This document shows positions 36,224 to 45,291 of a DNA stretch of 64,000 bases, one piece after another. The position numbers were made by a program, and so were the translations under genes. The number at the start of each line of letters is the position of its first letter. Position 1 is the stretch's first letter. The stretch comes from Modicisalibacter radicis (GTDB lineage Bacteria > Pseudomonadota > Gammaproteobacteria > Pseudomonadales > Halomonadaceae), in the NCBI RefSeq assembly GCF_900961225.1, contig NZ_CAAHFN010000098.1, positions 1 through 64,000 of the forward strand, given 5' to 3'. The notes beneath the pieces are model-generated. The model searched no databases. It had not been told where the DNA came from and saw only the letters and a list, made by a program, of their open reading frames with translations.

Positions 36224-38068
36224 ATGCGAGCCATAGCCACTGTATGCCTTAGCGGTGATCTGCGCAGTAAGCTGGAAGCCGCCGCGCGCGCAGGCTACGA
36301 CGGGGTGGAGATATTCGAGAACGACCTGCTGTCCTTCGATGGCTCGCCAGGCGACGTGCGCGTGTTGTGCGAATCGCTCGGCCTGCGGATCGTCGCCTTT
36401 CAGCCGTTTCGCGACTTCGAGGCGATGCCCGAGCCGCAGCGCCGGCGCAATCTGGAGCGCGCCGAGCGCAAGTTCGACCTCATGGAGGAGCTGGGCACCG
36501 ACTTCCTGCTGGTCTGCAGCAACGTTTCACCGCAGTGCATCGACGACATGCAGCGGGTGGTCGACGACCTGCGCGAACTGGCCGAGCTGGCCGGCAAGCG
36601 CGGCCTGCGCGTCGGCTTCGAGGCGCTGGCCTGGGGGCGCCACATCAGCGACTACCGGGTGGCCTGGGAGGCGGTGAGGCGCGCCGATCATCCGGCGCTG
36701 GGGGTGGTGCTCGACAGCTTTCATATCCTGTCGCGCGGCTTCGAGCTCGACACCCTGGCGGGAATCCCCGCCGACAAGATCGCCTTCGTGCAGATCGCCG
36801 ACGCACCGCTGCTGGACATGGACGTGCTGCAATGGAGCCGGCACTTCCGCTGCTTCCCCGGCCAGGGGCGGCTGCCGCTCGAGGCGTTCATGCAGGCGCT
36901 GGCCAGGACCGGTTATGACGGGCCGCTGTCGCTGGAGATCTTCAACGACGCCTTTCGCGCCGCGCCGAGCGACGCCACCGCCAAGGATGGACTGCGCTCG
37001 CTGATCTGGCTCGAGCAGTCCGTCGCAGGGGCGCCCTGGTCGCAACCGGCCCCGGCGCAGCCCGAGTACCGCGGCATCCACTTCATCGAGTTCACCCTCG
37101 ACGAGGAGAGTGCCGCGCCGCTCGGCGAATTCCTCTCGGCGCTGGGCTTCCGGCACATCGGGCGGCACCGCTCCAAGAACGTCGAGCTGTGGCGCCAGGG
37201 GGACATTCATCTGGTGCTCAATTTCGAGACCGACAGCTTCGCCCATACCTTCCGCCTGCTGCATGGCACCTCGGTATGCGCGGTGGGCTTCCGGGTCGGC
37301 GATCTCGACACCGCCATGGCCCGGGCGCGCATCTATCAGGCACCGCTGTTTCGCGGCCCGGTGGGCGAGGGCGAGATGCAGATTCCCGCGCTGCGCGGGA
37401 TCGAGGGCAGCCTGGTCTACCTGGTCAACGATGCCCAGGCCCGCGACGTGCAGTGGCGAACCGACTTCATGCTGTTCGACGACGCACATGACGAAGGGAC
37501 CGGACTGCTCAACGTCGATCACATGTCCTATGTGCTGCCGCCCACCCAGCAGCTCGGCTGGCTGCTGTTCTATCGCACCGTGTTCGGTTTCGCCGCCGGC
37601 AGCGAACACGAGATCGCCGATCCCCGCGGCATGATGATCAGCCAGACGGTGACCAGCCCGGAGGGCTCGATTCGCCTCCCGCTGAACGTCTCGTCGGCCT
37701 CCGACACCCAGTCCGGGCGCTTCCTATCGGAGCATCAGGGCGGCGTGCAGCAGATCGCCTTCGCCACCGGCGAGATCTTCGCCACCATCGATGCCATGCG
37801 CGCCCGAGGCCTGCCGATGCTGCGCATCCCGGCCAACTACTACGACGACCTGGCGGCGCGGTTCGATCTCGACGACGGCCTGCTCGAGGCGATGCGTGCC
37901 CGCAACATCCTCTACGACCGCAACGACGACGGCGAATTCTTCCACGCCTATACCGAGACCTTCATGGGCCGGTTCTTCTTCGAGGTGGTCGAGCGGCGGG
38001 GCGACTATTCGCAGTTCGGTGCGGTAAACGCCCCGATCCGCCTGGCCGCGCAGGCGGCGCAGCGCTGA
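36224..38068 (+). CDS. quiC: 3-Dehydroshikimate dehydratase, two-domain QuiC type
   Basis: Converts 3-dehydroshikimate to protocatechuate. The 614-aa protein has an N-terminal TIM-barrel domain (1-270) with metal-ligand residues E133 (GFEALAW), D164 (VLDSFH), Q190 (FVQIAD) and E238 (LEIFND), the pattern known for QuiC1. A C-terminal part (about 285-600) resembles 4-hydroxyphenylpyruvate dioxygenase, with iron-site-like residues in GIHFIEF, VDHMSYVL and RFFFEVVERRG. AGGAG precedes ATG 36224; longer in-frame readings run through the promoter. First gene of quiC-aroE-aroQ. Confidence 0.93.
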   Translation: MRAIATVCLSGDLRSKLEAAARAGYDGVEIFENDLLSFDGSPGDVRVLCESLGLRIVAFQPFRDFEAMPEPQRRRNLERAERKFDLMEELGTDFLLVCSNVSPQCIDDMQRVVDDLRELAELAGKRGLRVGFEALAWGRHISDYRVAWEAVRRADHPALGVVLDSFHILSRGFELDTLAGIPADKIAFVQIADAPLLDMDVLQWSRHFRCFPGQGRLPLEAFMQALARTGYDGPLSLEIFNDAFRAAPSDATAKDGLRSLIWLEQSVAGAPWSQPAPAQPEYRGIHFIEFTLDEESAAPLGEFLSALGFRHIGRHRSKNVELWRQGDIHLVLNFETDSFAHTFRLLHGTSVCAVGFRVGDLDTAMARARIYQAPLFRGPVGEGEMQIPALRGIEGSLVYLVNDAQARDVQWRTDFMLFDDAHDEGTGLLNVDHMSYVLPPTQQLGWLLFYRTVFGFAAGSEHEIADPRGMMISQTVTSPEGSIRLPLNVSSASDTQSGRFLSEHQGGVQQIAFATGEIFATIDAMRARGLPMLRIPANYYDDLAARFDLDDGLLEAMRARNILYDRNDDGEFFHAYTETFMGRFFFEVVERRGDYSQFGAVNAPIRLAAQAAQR

Positions 38069-38129
38069 ACGCAATCACCGCTAGGCAACCGGGGGCTCGC
38101 CAGGGCGGCTCCCGCAATGGAGACAGTGC

Positions 38130-38996
38130 ATGAAACTCGGTCTGATCGGCAGGGCGATCATGAATTCCAGCTCGCCGGACCTGCACGTCCGGCTGGGCAC
38201 GCTGACGGGCATTCCCGCCAGCTACGATCTCTTCGATGCCAACGAACAACCCATCGAGTCGCTCGACAGCCAGGTCCGCAAGGTGATGGCGCAGGGCTAT
38301 CGCGGCGTCAACGTCACCTACCCCTACAAGGAAGCCGCGCTCCAGGTGGCCTCGGCGGCGGGCGAGGGCGCGCGACTGGTCGGCGCGGCCAACACGCTGA
38401 TCTTCGAGAATGGCACGGTCCAGGCCGAGAACACCGACTTCACCGGCTTCATCAGTGGTTATCGGGCGACCCTCGGCGAGCGCCCGCCGGGTCGCGTGCT
38501 GCTGGTGGGCACCGGCGGCGTGGGCAAGGCGGTGGCCTTCGGCCTGGGCAAGCTGGGTGCCGAGGAGATCGTCCTGCTCGATCTCGACCCCGAGAAGTCG
38601 CTCCGGCTCGCCGAGGAGTTGACGCGCGCCGGCTTCCCCGCGTCGACGATCACCGCCGAGCAGGTTGAAACAGCCGCGGCGCGCTGCGACGGGCTGGTCA
38701 ACTGCACGCCGATCGGTCACGAGAAGAGCCCCGGCTGCCCGTTTCCCGTCTCGGCTATCCAGGGCCATCAATGGGTATTCGACGCCGTCTACGTGCCGGC
38801 GGTGACCGAGTTCATCGCCGCGGCGAAGGCGGTGGGCGCGCAGGTGGTCAGCGGCGTGAGCCTTTTCGTGTTCCAGGGTGTCGATGCCTTCAAGTTCTTC
38901 TGCGAAGATGCCGACAAGCGGGCGCTGGTCGAGGAGCAGGCCGCGGCGCTGTTTGCCCACTACAAGCGTGAACTGATGAAGGAGAACGAGGCATGA
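38130..38996 (+). CDS. aroE: Catabolic shikimate/quinate dehydrogenase, AroE family
   Basis: Oxidises shikimate (or quinate) to the 3-dehydro compound. The 288-aa protein has the catalytic pair K67 (NVTYPYKE) and D103 (ENTDFTGF) and the nucleotide motif GTGGVGKA. After the second strand of the Rossmann fold it reads LLDLDPEKS, with an acidic residue where NADPH-type AroE has NRT, which points to NAD+ and so to a catabolic role. It lies between quiC and aroQ and overlaps aroQ by four bases. Confidence 0.9.
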   Translation: MKLGLIGRAIMNSSSPDLHVRLGTLTGIPASYDLFDANEQPIESLDSQVRKVMAQGYRGVNVTYPYKEAALQVASAAGEGARLVGAANTLIFENGTVQAENTDFTGFISGYRATLGERPPGRVLLVGTGGVGKAVAFGLGKLGAEEIVLLDLDPEKSLRLAEELTRAGFPASTITAEQVETAAARCDGLVNCTPIGHEKSPGCPFPVSAIQGHQWVFDAVYVPAVTEFIAAAKAVGAQVVSGVSLFVFQGVDAFKFFCEDADKRALVEEQAAALFAHYKRELMKENEA

Positions 38997-39427
38997 GCGC
39001 GTCCAAGGTGCTGGTCCTGCATGGCCCCAACCTCAACCTGTTGGGTACCCGCCAGCCGGAGATCTACGGTCACGAGACGCTGGACGACATCAACAACCGC
39101 TTGTACGAGAAAGCGGCAGTGAACGGCTGGGACATTCGCTGCCGGCAGAGCAATCACGAGGGCGAGCTGATCGATGCCATCCAGGCCGCGCGCACCGACG
39201 GTACCGCGCTGATCGTCATCAATCCGGCCGCCTACAGCCACACCTCGGTGGCGCTCCTCGACGCCCTGAACGCCTTCGACGGCAAGGTCGTCGAAGTTCA
39301 CCTATCGAACATCCACAAGCGCGAGGCGTTCCGTCATCACTCCTACGTCTCGCTGCGTGCCGACGGCATCATTGCCGGGCTGGGCAGTCGCGGTTACCTG
39401 CTGGCGCTGGACGCGTTGCGCGACTAG
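38993..39427 (+). CDS. aroQ: 3-Dehydroquinate dehydratase, type II
   Basis: Interconverts 3-dehydroquinate and 3-dehydroshikimate. The 144-aa length and motifs [14 protein letters not shown] (active-site Arg/Tyr region), [11 protein letters not shown] and [12 protein letters not shown] are typical of type II dehydroquinases. In this operon it feeds dehydroquinate to QuiC, so the role is catabolic (QuiB-like). The start overlaps the aroE stop (ATGA). Confidence 0.95.
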   Translation: MSASKVLVLHGPNLNLLGTRQPEIYGHETLDDINNRLYEKAAVNGWDIRCRQSNHEGELIDAIQAARTDGTALIVINPAAYSHTSVALLDALNAFDGKVVEVHLSNIHKREAFRHHSYVSLRADGIIAGLGSRGYLLALDALRD

Positions 39428-39493
39428 TTCTCCGGCTACGCGCCGCTTGTCTTGAACCCCCTGAGATCGCCCTGAGGCGGCCGGTGACCGCGT

Positions 39494-40315
39494 TCAGGGC
39501 TTGCCATCGAGCAGACGCCGGCTGGCTGTCAGCGCCCCGCGGGCACGCGCCAGTGCGCTCACGCCGCGTTCGCGCAGGGCCTGGGTGGGGATCTCCAGGC
39601 TCAGCGGCCCGTCGTGTGGCAATACCGCCAACAGCCCGGCCAGGTCGATGTCGCCCTCGCCGGGAAAGCAGCGCGCCTGGCGGGCCTGGCGAATGATCTC
39701 GTCCATCGAATCGGGGCGTGGCCCGGCCACGTCGCACAGCTGCGCGTAGCGCATCCAGTGGCGTGGCACCTCGGCCAGCTCGGCGAGCCGGCTGCCCGAA
39801 CGCTCGAAATGGAAGGCATCGACCAGCAGCCCGGCGTTGGTACGGTCTGCCGTGGCGACGATGCGCCGGGCCTGGGAAAGATTGCGGACGCCGGTCCAGG
39901 GCATGAACTCGAGGTGCGGGTGGAGGGCGAAGCGCTCGGCCAGCTCGCACAGCGCGGCGAAATTGTCGGTCAGGCGGGCCTCGTCGTCATCGTTGCCGGC
40001 GACCAGCACTTCGCTGGCGCCCAGTTCGGCGCCGGTTTCCAATGCCGCCGCGAAATCGCGGGCTACGTCGGTTTCCGGCTTCAGGCGCAGGATTTCCACA
40101 TCGAGCACCCTGATCCCGGTGTCGCGCAACCGTGCCCGGGTCCGGCGACGCAGGGCGGCATCAATGATCAGCGGGAAGTGATGCTCCTCGGGGGTGGCGG
40201 GGATCAACCGCAGGCCGACCCGGTCGTAGCCGGCCCGTGCCGCCACTTCGACCATCTCGGGCGGCGAGAGTTCGAGCACGGTCAGCGCGGCCAGCGAAAA
40301 ACAACGCTCGTTCAT
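39494..40315 (-). CDS. TIM-barrel sugar-phosphate isomerase/epimerase-like protein
   Basis: A 273-aa protein of the xylose-isomerase-like/AP endonuclease 2 superfamily. Visible metal-site segments are HLEFMPW, LLVDAFHFERSG, YAQLCDV and LSLEIP, spaced as in IolE/hydroxypyruvate-isomerase relatives. The reaction is unknown. It is translationally coupled to the frameshifted FAD gene upstream (four-base overlap), so the two acted in one pathway. It converges on aroQ. Confidence 0.8.
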   Translation of the reverse strand: MNERCFSLAALTVLELSPPEMVEVAARAGYDRVGLRLIPATPEEHHFPLIIDAALRRRTRARLRDTGIRVLDVEILRLKPETDVARDFAAALETGAELGASEVLVAGNDDDEARLTDNFAALCELAERFALHPHLEFMPWTGVRNLSQARRIVATADRTNAGLLVDAFHFERSGSRLAELAEVPRHWMRYAQLCDVAGPRPDSMDEIIRQARQARCFPGEGDIDLAGLLAVLPHDGPLSLEIPTQALRERGVSALARARGALTASRRLLDGKP

Positions 40316-42059
40316 GGCATGTCTCGCGTTTTCGAAGGAGTGCCGGTCAGGGCGTCTGCGTCGAGTCCCGCTGCGTGACGCGCAGCGATGTAGCCGAAGG
40401 TCATCGCCGGCCCCAGGTTGACGCCACCCGCGGGGTAGAAGCCGCCCATGATGCTGGCCATGTCGGTACCGGCGGCGTAGAGCCCGGGAATTGGCCGGTC
40501 GTTAGCATCGAGCACCCGGGCGCTGGCGTCGGTCACGAGCCCGGCGAAGGTGCCGAAACTGCCGGGCACCACCTTGACCGCATAGAACGGCCCTTTCTCG
40601 ATCGGCGCCACACAGGGGTTGGGCCCATGTGCCGGATCGCCCTGCTTGCGATTGTAGGGCGTCGAGCCGCGTCCGAACTCGGGGTCCTCGCCGTGGCGGG
40701 CCGAGGCGTTATAGGCCTCGACGGTCCGGGTTAGCCCCGGCGGATCGATACCGCAGTGTGAGGCTAGCTGTTCGAGGGTGTGCCCGCGCTTGAGATAGCC
40801 GCGGCGGATCCAGTGCCCGAACGGTACCGGCACCGGGCGCACGATGCCCAGCCCGTAGCGACGCAGGAAGCGGTGATCGCAGACCAGCCAGGACTCGACC
40901 GGCTGGTCCTCCGGCACCGCCTCGATCAGCGCCGCCACATAATCGTAGTAGCCGTGGGCCTCGTTGACGAAGCGCCGGCCGTCGGCCAGCACACCGATCA
41001 CTCCCGGCTTGCCGCGATCGATGATGTGCGGGAAGTGGCCGACCCGACCGTCCCGGTAGGGTACCGCCGAGACCGGGCACCAGGCGGCGGGCGAGGCCAA
41101 GCCGGTACTCACGTGGCCGCCGGCGGATTCGCCCAGGGCGGTGCCGTCGCCGCACGCCGATTCGGGAGGCAGCGCCAGGTGTTCGCGGCCGGTCGGGGTG
41201 CGCGGGAAGTAGCGCCGGCGCCGTCCGATGTCGTGGGGAAAGCCGCCCGCGGCGAGCACCACACCGCGCCGGGCGCGCAGCGTCACCTCGCCGTCGCGGG
41301 TTGCCACCGTCACGCCGTCGACGCGGCCGTCGTCGATGGCCAGGCGTTTGGCCGGCGAGGCGGTCCAGGTTTCCACAGCCAGCGCATCGGCGGACCTGAC
41401 CAGCCGCCCGATCAATGCCACGCCGTTGACCCAGTGCATCGCCCGGCCGTAACGGGCGAGCTGATAGAGGTGACGCGTGAAGCGCTGGGTCACGTAAGCG
41501 GCCGAGCGCAGCGAGTGGGTCACGGTGAGAAACGCCGCCAGGTCAGCCCCTGCCTGGATCGGCATGCCCAGGAAGGCGGTCTCGGGCATGGTCCGGCGGA
41601 TGTCCGCGACGCGCCGGCCGAGCTGGCGGGCATCGAAGGGCGCGGCGATCACCGAGCGTCCGCCGCTGCCGGCGCCGGGGGTGTCGCCGTGAATGTCGGG
41701 GATGGCGTTGCCGTCCTGGAACTGCAGCGCGGTGTGCGCCTGAAAGAAGTCGACCATGCGCGGCGCGGCGCGGCGTCGAGGAAGGCGTCGATCCTTGCCG
41801 CGTTGAAGCGCTCGCCGAGTTCGTGACGCAGGTAGCTGCGTACCGTCTCGACGTCCTCGTCGATGCCCGCCTCACGGGCGAGGCGGTTGCGGGGGATCCA
41901 CATCCAGCCGCCGGACCAGGCGCTGGCACCGCCCAGCACGTTCTCCTTTTCCACCACGATCACCTCGAGACCGTGATGAGCGGCGGTCACCGCGGCCGAA
42001 AGCCCGGCGGCTCCGGAACCGACCACCACCAGGTCGCAATGACGCTCTCGCGCGGCCAT
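40312..42059 (-). pseudogene. FAD-dependent oxidoreductase, frameshifted by a 5-bp repeat unit
   Basis: Fumarate-reductase/ketosteroid-dehydrogenase-like flavoprotein in two frames. The N-terminal part (42059 to about 41770) has the FAD motif VVGSGAAGLSAA and GGASAWSGG; the rest (41757-40312) continues in another frame with RGVVLAAGGFPHD and the C-terminal GGFYPAGGVNLGPAMTFGYIA. The junction falls in a GCGCC tandem run; removing one unit restores a continuous 580-aa protein reading DAAPRMVDFF. Either a true slip mutation, a phase-variable switch or a sequencing error. It lies three bases after the Gfo/Idh gene and overlaps the TIM-barrel gene. Confidence 0.85.
41758..41777. repeat. GCGCC-type 5-bp tandem run at the frameshift
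   Basis: Plus strand reads GCGC-GGCGC-GGCGC-GGCGT. One unit too many puts the downstream two thirds of the FAD gene out of frame. Short GC-rich tandem units are prone to replication slippage. Confidence 0.75.
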
Positions 42060-42062
42060 GAC

Positions 42063-43124
42063 TCAAGCCTCCCAGGGGTAGTGGGGCTGGCTTGTGCGGC
42101 CTCTCGCGGCGGCCCGCTCGACGGCATCGATCAGTGCCAGGGTGCGGGCGGCGTCCTCGACGCCGATCAGCGGCAGTGCCTCGCCGCGTACCACGGCGAT
42201 GAAATGGGCGAACTGGCGATCCAGCGCGGTGCTGGCGTCGGGCGTGACGGCTTCGTCGACCAGCGGGGCGTGCCAGTGCGGCTCGTCGGCATAGCGCCAG
42301 AGGCGGAGCTGGGGCAGGGCCAGCGCGCCGGTGGTTCCGGCGAGCAGATAGCAGGGCTGGTCGGGCTGCTGCGGATAGGCGGAATTCTCGCCGCTGGCCA
42401 GCTCCCAGCTCCACGGTGCGCTGGCGGTGTCCGAAGCGTTGAGCGTACCCAGCGCACCGCTGGCGAAGCGCAGCGTCAGCGCCACGGTGTCGGCATAGGG
42501 CAAGCCACGCAGCCGTTGGCTGGTCATCGCCTGGACCTCGATGATCTCGCCGCACAGGTGGCGCAGCAGGTCGAGGTCGTGAATCAGGTTGGTGTGCAGC
42601 ATGCCGTTGCCGGGGGTGCGCCGCCAGGGTGCGGCGAAGTAGTCGTCGGGTTTGTGCAGCTGCCATAGCGCGGTGACGTTGGTCAGCTCGCCCAGCACGC
42701 CGTCGGCGAGCAGCTCGCGGGCACGGCCGATCAGCGGGTTGTGGCGACGGTGATGGCCGACCAGCAGCGGTGTGGAGTGGCCACGGGCCGCGGTGACGAG
42801 CGCGGCGACTTCCTCCAGTGACACCCCCACGGGCTTCTCGATCAACGCCGGCACGCCTGCCGCCAGGCAGTCGAGAGCGCCGGCGACGTGCAGGGCGTTG
42901 GGGGTGGCGATGATCGCGGCGTCGGGGCGTTCGGCGGCGAGCAGCGCGTGCGGGTCGCGATAGGCTGGCACCCCGAGTTCAGCGGCGAAGGCCTGGCCGC
43001 CATCGCCGGGGTCGGCGATGGCGCAAAGCGCGGCGTCGGGCTGACGGGCGATCGTCGCCTGGTGCTGGCGACCCATGGCGCCGGCGCCCATCAAGGCGAT
43101 GCGCAGGGGTTGGGAAGCGGGCAT
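42063..43124 (-). CDS. Gfo/Idh/MocA-family NAD(P)-dependent oxidoreductase
   Basis: A 353-aa dehydrogenase with N-terminal Rossmann motif LMGAGAMGRQH, EKPVGVS (with the conserved lysine) and the DLDLLRHLCGE segment with the catalytic-type H-x-x-D helix. Family members oxidise sugars, cyclitols and related polyols. It differs from the LigC-like protein at 29248 and lacks its LigC-specific stretches. First intact gene of the leftward Gfo/Idh-FAD-TIM series. Start at 43124 (MPASQPLRIAL) has GGAG nine bases upstream. Confidence 0.85.
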   Translation of the reverse strand: MPASQPLRIALMGAGAMGRQHQATIARQPDAALCAIADPGDGGQAFAAELGVPAYRDPHALLAAERPDAAIIATPNALHVAGALDCLAAGVPALIEKPVGVSLEEVAALVTAARGHSTPLLVGHHRRHNPLIGRARELLADGVLGELTNVTALWQLHKPDDYFAAPWRRTPGNGMLHTNLIHDLDLLRHLCGEIIEVQAMTSQRLRGLPYADTVALTLRFASGALGTLNASDTASAPWSWELASGENSAYPQQPDQPCYLLAGTTGALALPQLRLWRYADEPHWHAPLVDEAVTPDASTALDRQFAHFIAVVRGEALPLIGVEDAARTLALIDAVERAAARGRTSQPHYPWEA

Positions 43125-43192
43125 CGTGAAACTCTCCAAGGAGTGTTTGGAGAAACTAGAACGAGGTTCCGAAATATGCAATACGTACGCTT

Positions 43193-43207
43193 GTTCGCAA
43201 TTTTCGT
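43193..43207. promoter_or_regulatory. Half PcaR-like site before the Gfo/Idh operon
   Basis: GTTCG-CAATT-TTCGT keeps the left arm of the GTTCG-N5-CGAAC motif but not the right. It lies 69 bases upstream of the Gfo/Idh start. Weak on its own. Confidence 0.2.
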
Positions 43208-43226
43208 TGCTGTGCCGATGCAGGTA

Positions 43227-43464
43227 TCAGGGAATGGGCAGCCGGTGCGCCTCGATGAGCCACAACAAGGTGCTTACGCTGGCGATGACGATCGCCGCCG
43301 TGGCCAGTGCGGGGTCGAGCGGCGGCAGCGGGCAGTGCGAAATTGATCATGAAGCCGCCCAGACTCTGGACCTGGCTCTTGTCGAGCAGGCGGAGCACCA
43401 CGGCCAGGTAGCCGATACCGACCAGCAGGGAAATCGGAGTGGTGATGGCGAAGATGTCGAGCAC
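43227..43464 (-). pseudogene. Remnant of an AEC-family transporter gene
   Basis: Begins like the intact AEC gene at 19582-20529 (GTG start, same leader, FAITTPISLLVGIGYLAV, then QVQSLGGFMINFALPA). It then jumps, out of frame, to the C-terminal region: LPPLDPALATAAIVIAS joined directly to VSTLLWLIEAHRLPIP and a stop. Compared with the intact copy, two internal stretches are gone (most of the protein, and about 25 residues near the end), leaving about 80 of 315 codons. It cannot encode a transporter. It lies 24 bases after an IclR gene. Confidence 0.9.
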
Positions 43465-43488
43465 GGCAACGTCCTTGTCGGGGGCGAG

Positions 43489-44268
43489 TCACTCGGTGAA
43501 AAGCTGCGATGACTGGCTGCAGTGCGAGAGTTCCTCGACGGCCTGCAGCAGCTTGGGGGCCAGCTCGTGCATGCGGCTTTCGGTGAGCCGCACGCTGGGC
43601 CCGGCGACGCTGATCACGCCGATCGGGTGATGCTTGATGGGGTGGCGGATGACCGCGCCGAAGGCCGAGGTGCCCAGCGCCGAGCTGTCGACGCAGCAGG
43701 TGTAGCCGCGCTCCCGAGCCAGCGCCAGACGCTCGAGCAGCTCGGCGTCGGTGCGTGGCGCGTTGGGGCCGAAGCGCTCGGGATCGTCGTCCTGGCGGGC
43801 GAGCAGGGTCAGGGCGGTGTGGTCGTCCAGGCTGGCCAGCCAGGCCTGCCCCGAGGCGGTATAGCGCAGCGGTGCCTCACGGCCCATGTCGGGATCGTAG
43901 CGTAGCCCGGTGCGGGAGCCCTGGGCCTTGGCGATCCAGGTCTGGCGATCGCCCTCGATCACCCCCAGGCGCACCAGTTCCCCGGTCTCGGCGGCCAGCC
44001 GGTCGAGGATGGGTTGCAGTACGTCGCTGGCGCCGGTGCTGCCCAGGTAGCGAAAACCCAGTGCAACCAGTCGGGTCGACAGCCGGTAATGGCCGGTGCG
44101 GGTCTCCTGGCGGGCGTAACCCAGCCGGATCAACTCGTTGCAGATGCGATGCGCGGCGCTCTTGGGAATCTCCAAGCGTTCGGCCAGCCGCTGCAGGGGG
44201 ATGCCGTCGGGTTCGCTGGACAGGGTCTCGAGTACCCGCAGTGTGCGTTCGATCAGGCTGCCGGCCAT
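43489..44268 (-). CDS. IclR-family transcriptional regulator
   Basis: A 259-aa regulator: N-terminal winged helix (LQRLAERLEIPKSAAHRICNELIRLGYARQ) and C-terminal effector domain with CCVDSSALGTSAFGAVIRHP and GVISVAGPSVRL. It begins the leftward series IclR-AEC remnant-Gfo/Idh-FAD-TIM and so probably controlled those genes. It is 45 bases downstream of the second IclR gene. Confidence 0.88.
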   Translation of the reverse strand: MAGSLIERTLRVLETLSSEPDGIPLQRLAERLEIPKSAAHRICNELIRLGYARQETRTGHYRLSTRLVALGFRYLGSTGASDVLQPILDRLAAETGELVRLGVIEGDRQTWIAKAQGSRTGLRYDPDMGREAPLRYTASGQAWLASLDDHTALTLLARQDDDPERFGPNAPRTDAELLERLALARERGYTCCVDSSALGTSAFGAVIRHPIKHHPIGVISVAGPSVRLTESRMHELAPKLLQAVEELSHCSQSSQLFTE

Positions 44269-44313
44269 CTATCCTTCCTCATCAGCTTGACGGTTGGAGC
44301 GCGGTGAAAGACG

Positions 44314-45105
44314 TCAACTGACCTGGATGGCGATCTGACGGGTCTTTTCCTGCAGTAACGGCAGGAAGCGCTCGGTGAGCGTGGCCAGGTCGATGCGGGC
44401 GGCGTTGGTGCTGACGTTGAGGGCACCGAGCAGCTTGCCGTTGGCGTCGAACGCCGGCACCGCCAGCGAGCGCAATCCCGAGTCGAGCTCCTGGTCGACG
44501 ATGCAGTAGCCCTGCTGGCGAACCTGGCGCAAGCGCACGCGGAGCTCGTCCTTGTCGACGATCGTGCGCTCGGTGTAGCGCTCCAGCGTGACCGTGTCGA
44601 GCAATGCCTCGAGCTCGGCCTCGGGCAGTTGCGCAAGCAGCACGCGACCCATCGAGGTGGCCGCCGCCGGCAGCCGGGTACCCACCGACAGGGTGATCGC
44701 CATCAGCCGGTGAGGCGCCGCCGAGCGTGCTACGTAGATCACGTCGCTGCCGTCGAGCACACCCAGCGAGGACGATTCGCCGATCTGCGCGGTGATGTCC
44801 TCGAGATGCTGCTGGATCACCGTGCGGTAATTGTTGGCCGACAGGAAGGCGTAGCCCAACTGCAGGATCCGCGGCGCCAGCTCGAAGTGGCGGTTCTGCT
44901 TGCGCACGTAGCCCAGCGAGTTCAGGGTCAGCAGGAAACGCCGCGCCCGCGCCCGGTTCATGCCGGTCTTGGCGGCGACCTCGCTCAGGGTCATGCGCGG
45001 ATTGGCATGGTCGAACGCCAGGATGACATCCAGACCGCTGGCCAGCGCGGTGACGAAGTCCCGGTCGTCGGGGCTCAGCGGTTCATCCTTCAGGTGCGTT
45101 GTCAT
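44314..45105 (-). CDS. IclR-family regulator, PcaR/PcaU/PobR type
   Basis: A 263-aa IclR protein with the N-terminal LSPDDRDFVTALASGLDVILAFD stretch typical of the Pca/Pob regulators, helix-turn-helix MTLSEVAAKTGMNRARARRFLLTL, and a C-terminal effector domain (YCIVDQELDSGLRSLAVP). It is divergent from pcaB, with a perfect palindrome between them. Family members respond to beta-ketoadipate (PcaR) or protocatechuate (PcaU); which one applies here cannot be read from sequence. ATG 45105 or GTG 45114 are both possible starts. Confidence 0.9.
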   Translation of the reverse strand: MTTHLKDEPLSPDDRDFVTALASGLDVILAFDHANPRMTLSEVAAKTGMNRARARRFLLTLNSLGYVRKQNRHFELAPRILQLGYAFLSANNYRTVIQQHLEDITAQIGESSSLGVLDGSDVIYVARSAAPHRLMAITLSVGTRLPAAATSMGRVLLAQLPEAELEALLDTVTLERYTERTIVDKDELRVRLRQVRQQGYCIVDQELDSGLRSLAVPAFDANGKLLGALNVSTNAARIDLATLTERFLPLLQEKTRQIAIQVS

Positions 45106-45226
45106 GGGCGCCACTCTTCCTGTGTTGCGTGTTAGCGGGAGTCTTGCTGAACAGCCTCGTGCCGGGAGTCCGAGCGCGTCGGGGGCAGGACACGTTGTCG
45201 TCGACTCGCTGTGACTCTAGCATAGA

Positions 45227-45241
45227 GTTCGAATTGCGAAC
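45227..45241. promoter_or_regulatory. IclR-type (PcaR-like) operator before pcaB
   Basis: GTTCGAATTGCGAAC: perfect GTTCG/CGAAC arms in the divergent region between the PcaR-like gene and pcaB, 51 bases before the pcaB ATG. It closely resembles the GTTCGATAATCGCAC site I recall for Pseudomonas PcaR. Confidence 0.75.
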
Positions 45242-45291
45242 ATGTGTACGCCATTTCACCATTAGTGGCATGTCAACCGGAGAAAATGCGC

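Noticed and set aside
40312..41757. The downstream FAD-gene frame as a complete 481-aa protein
   Set aside because: It lacks the dinucleotide-binding N-terminus, which is present in the adjacent frame across the GCGCC run.
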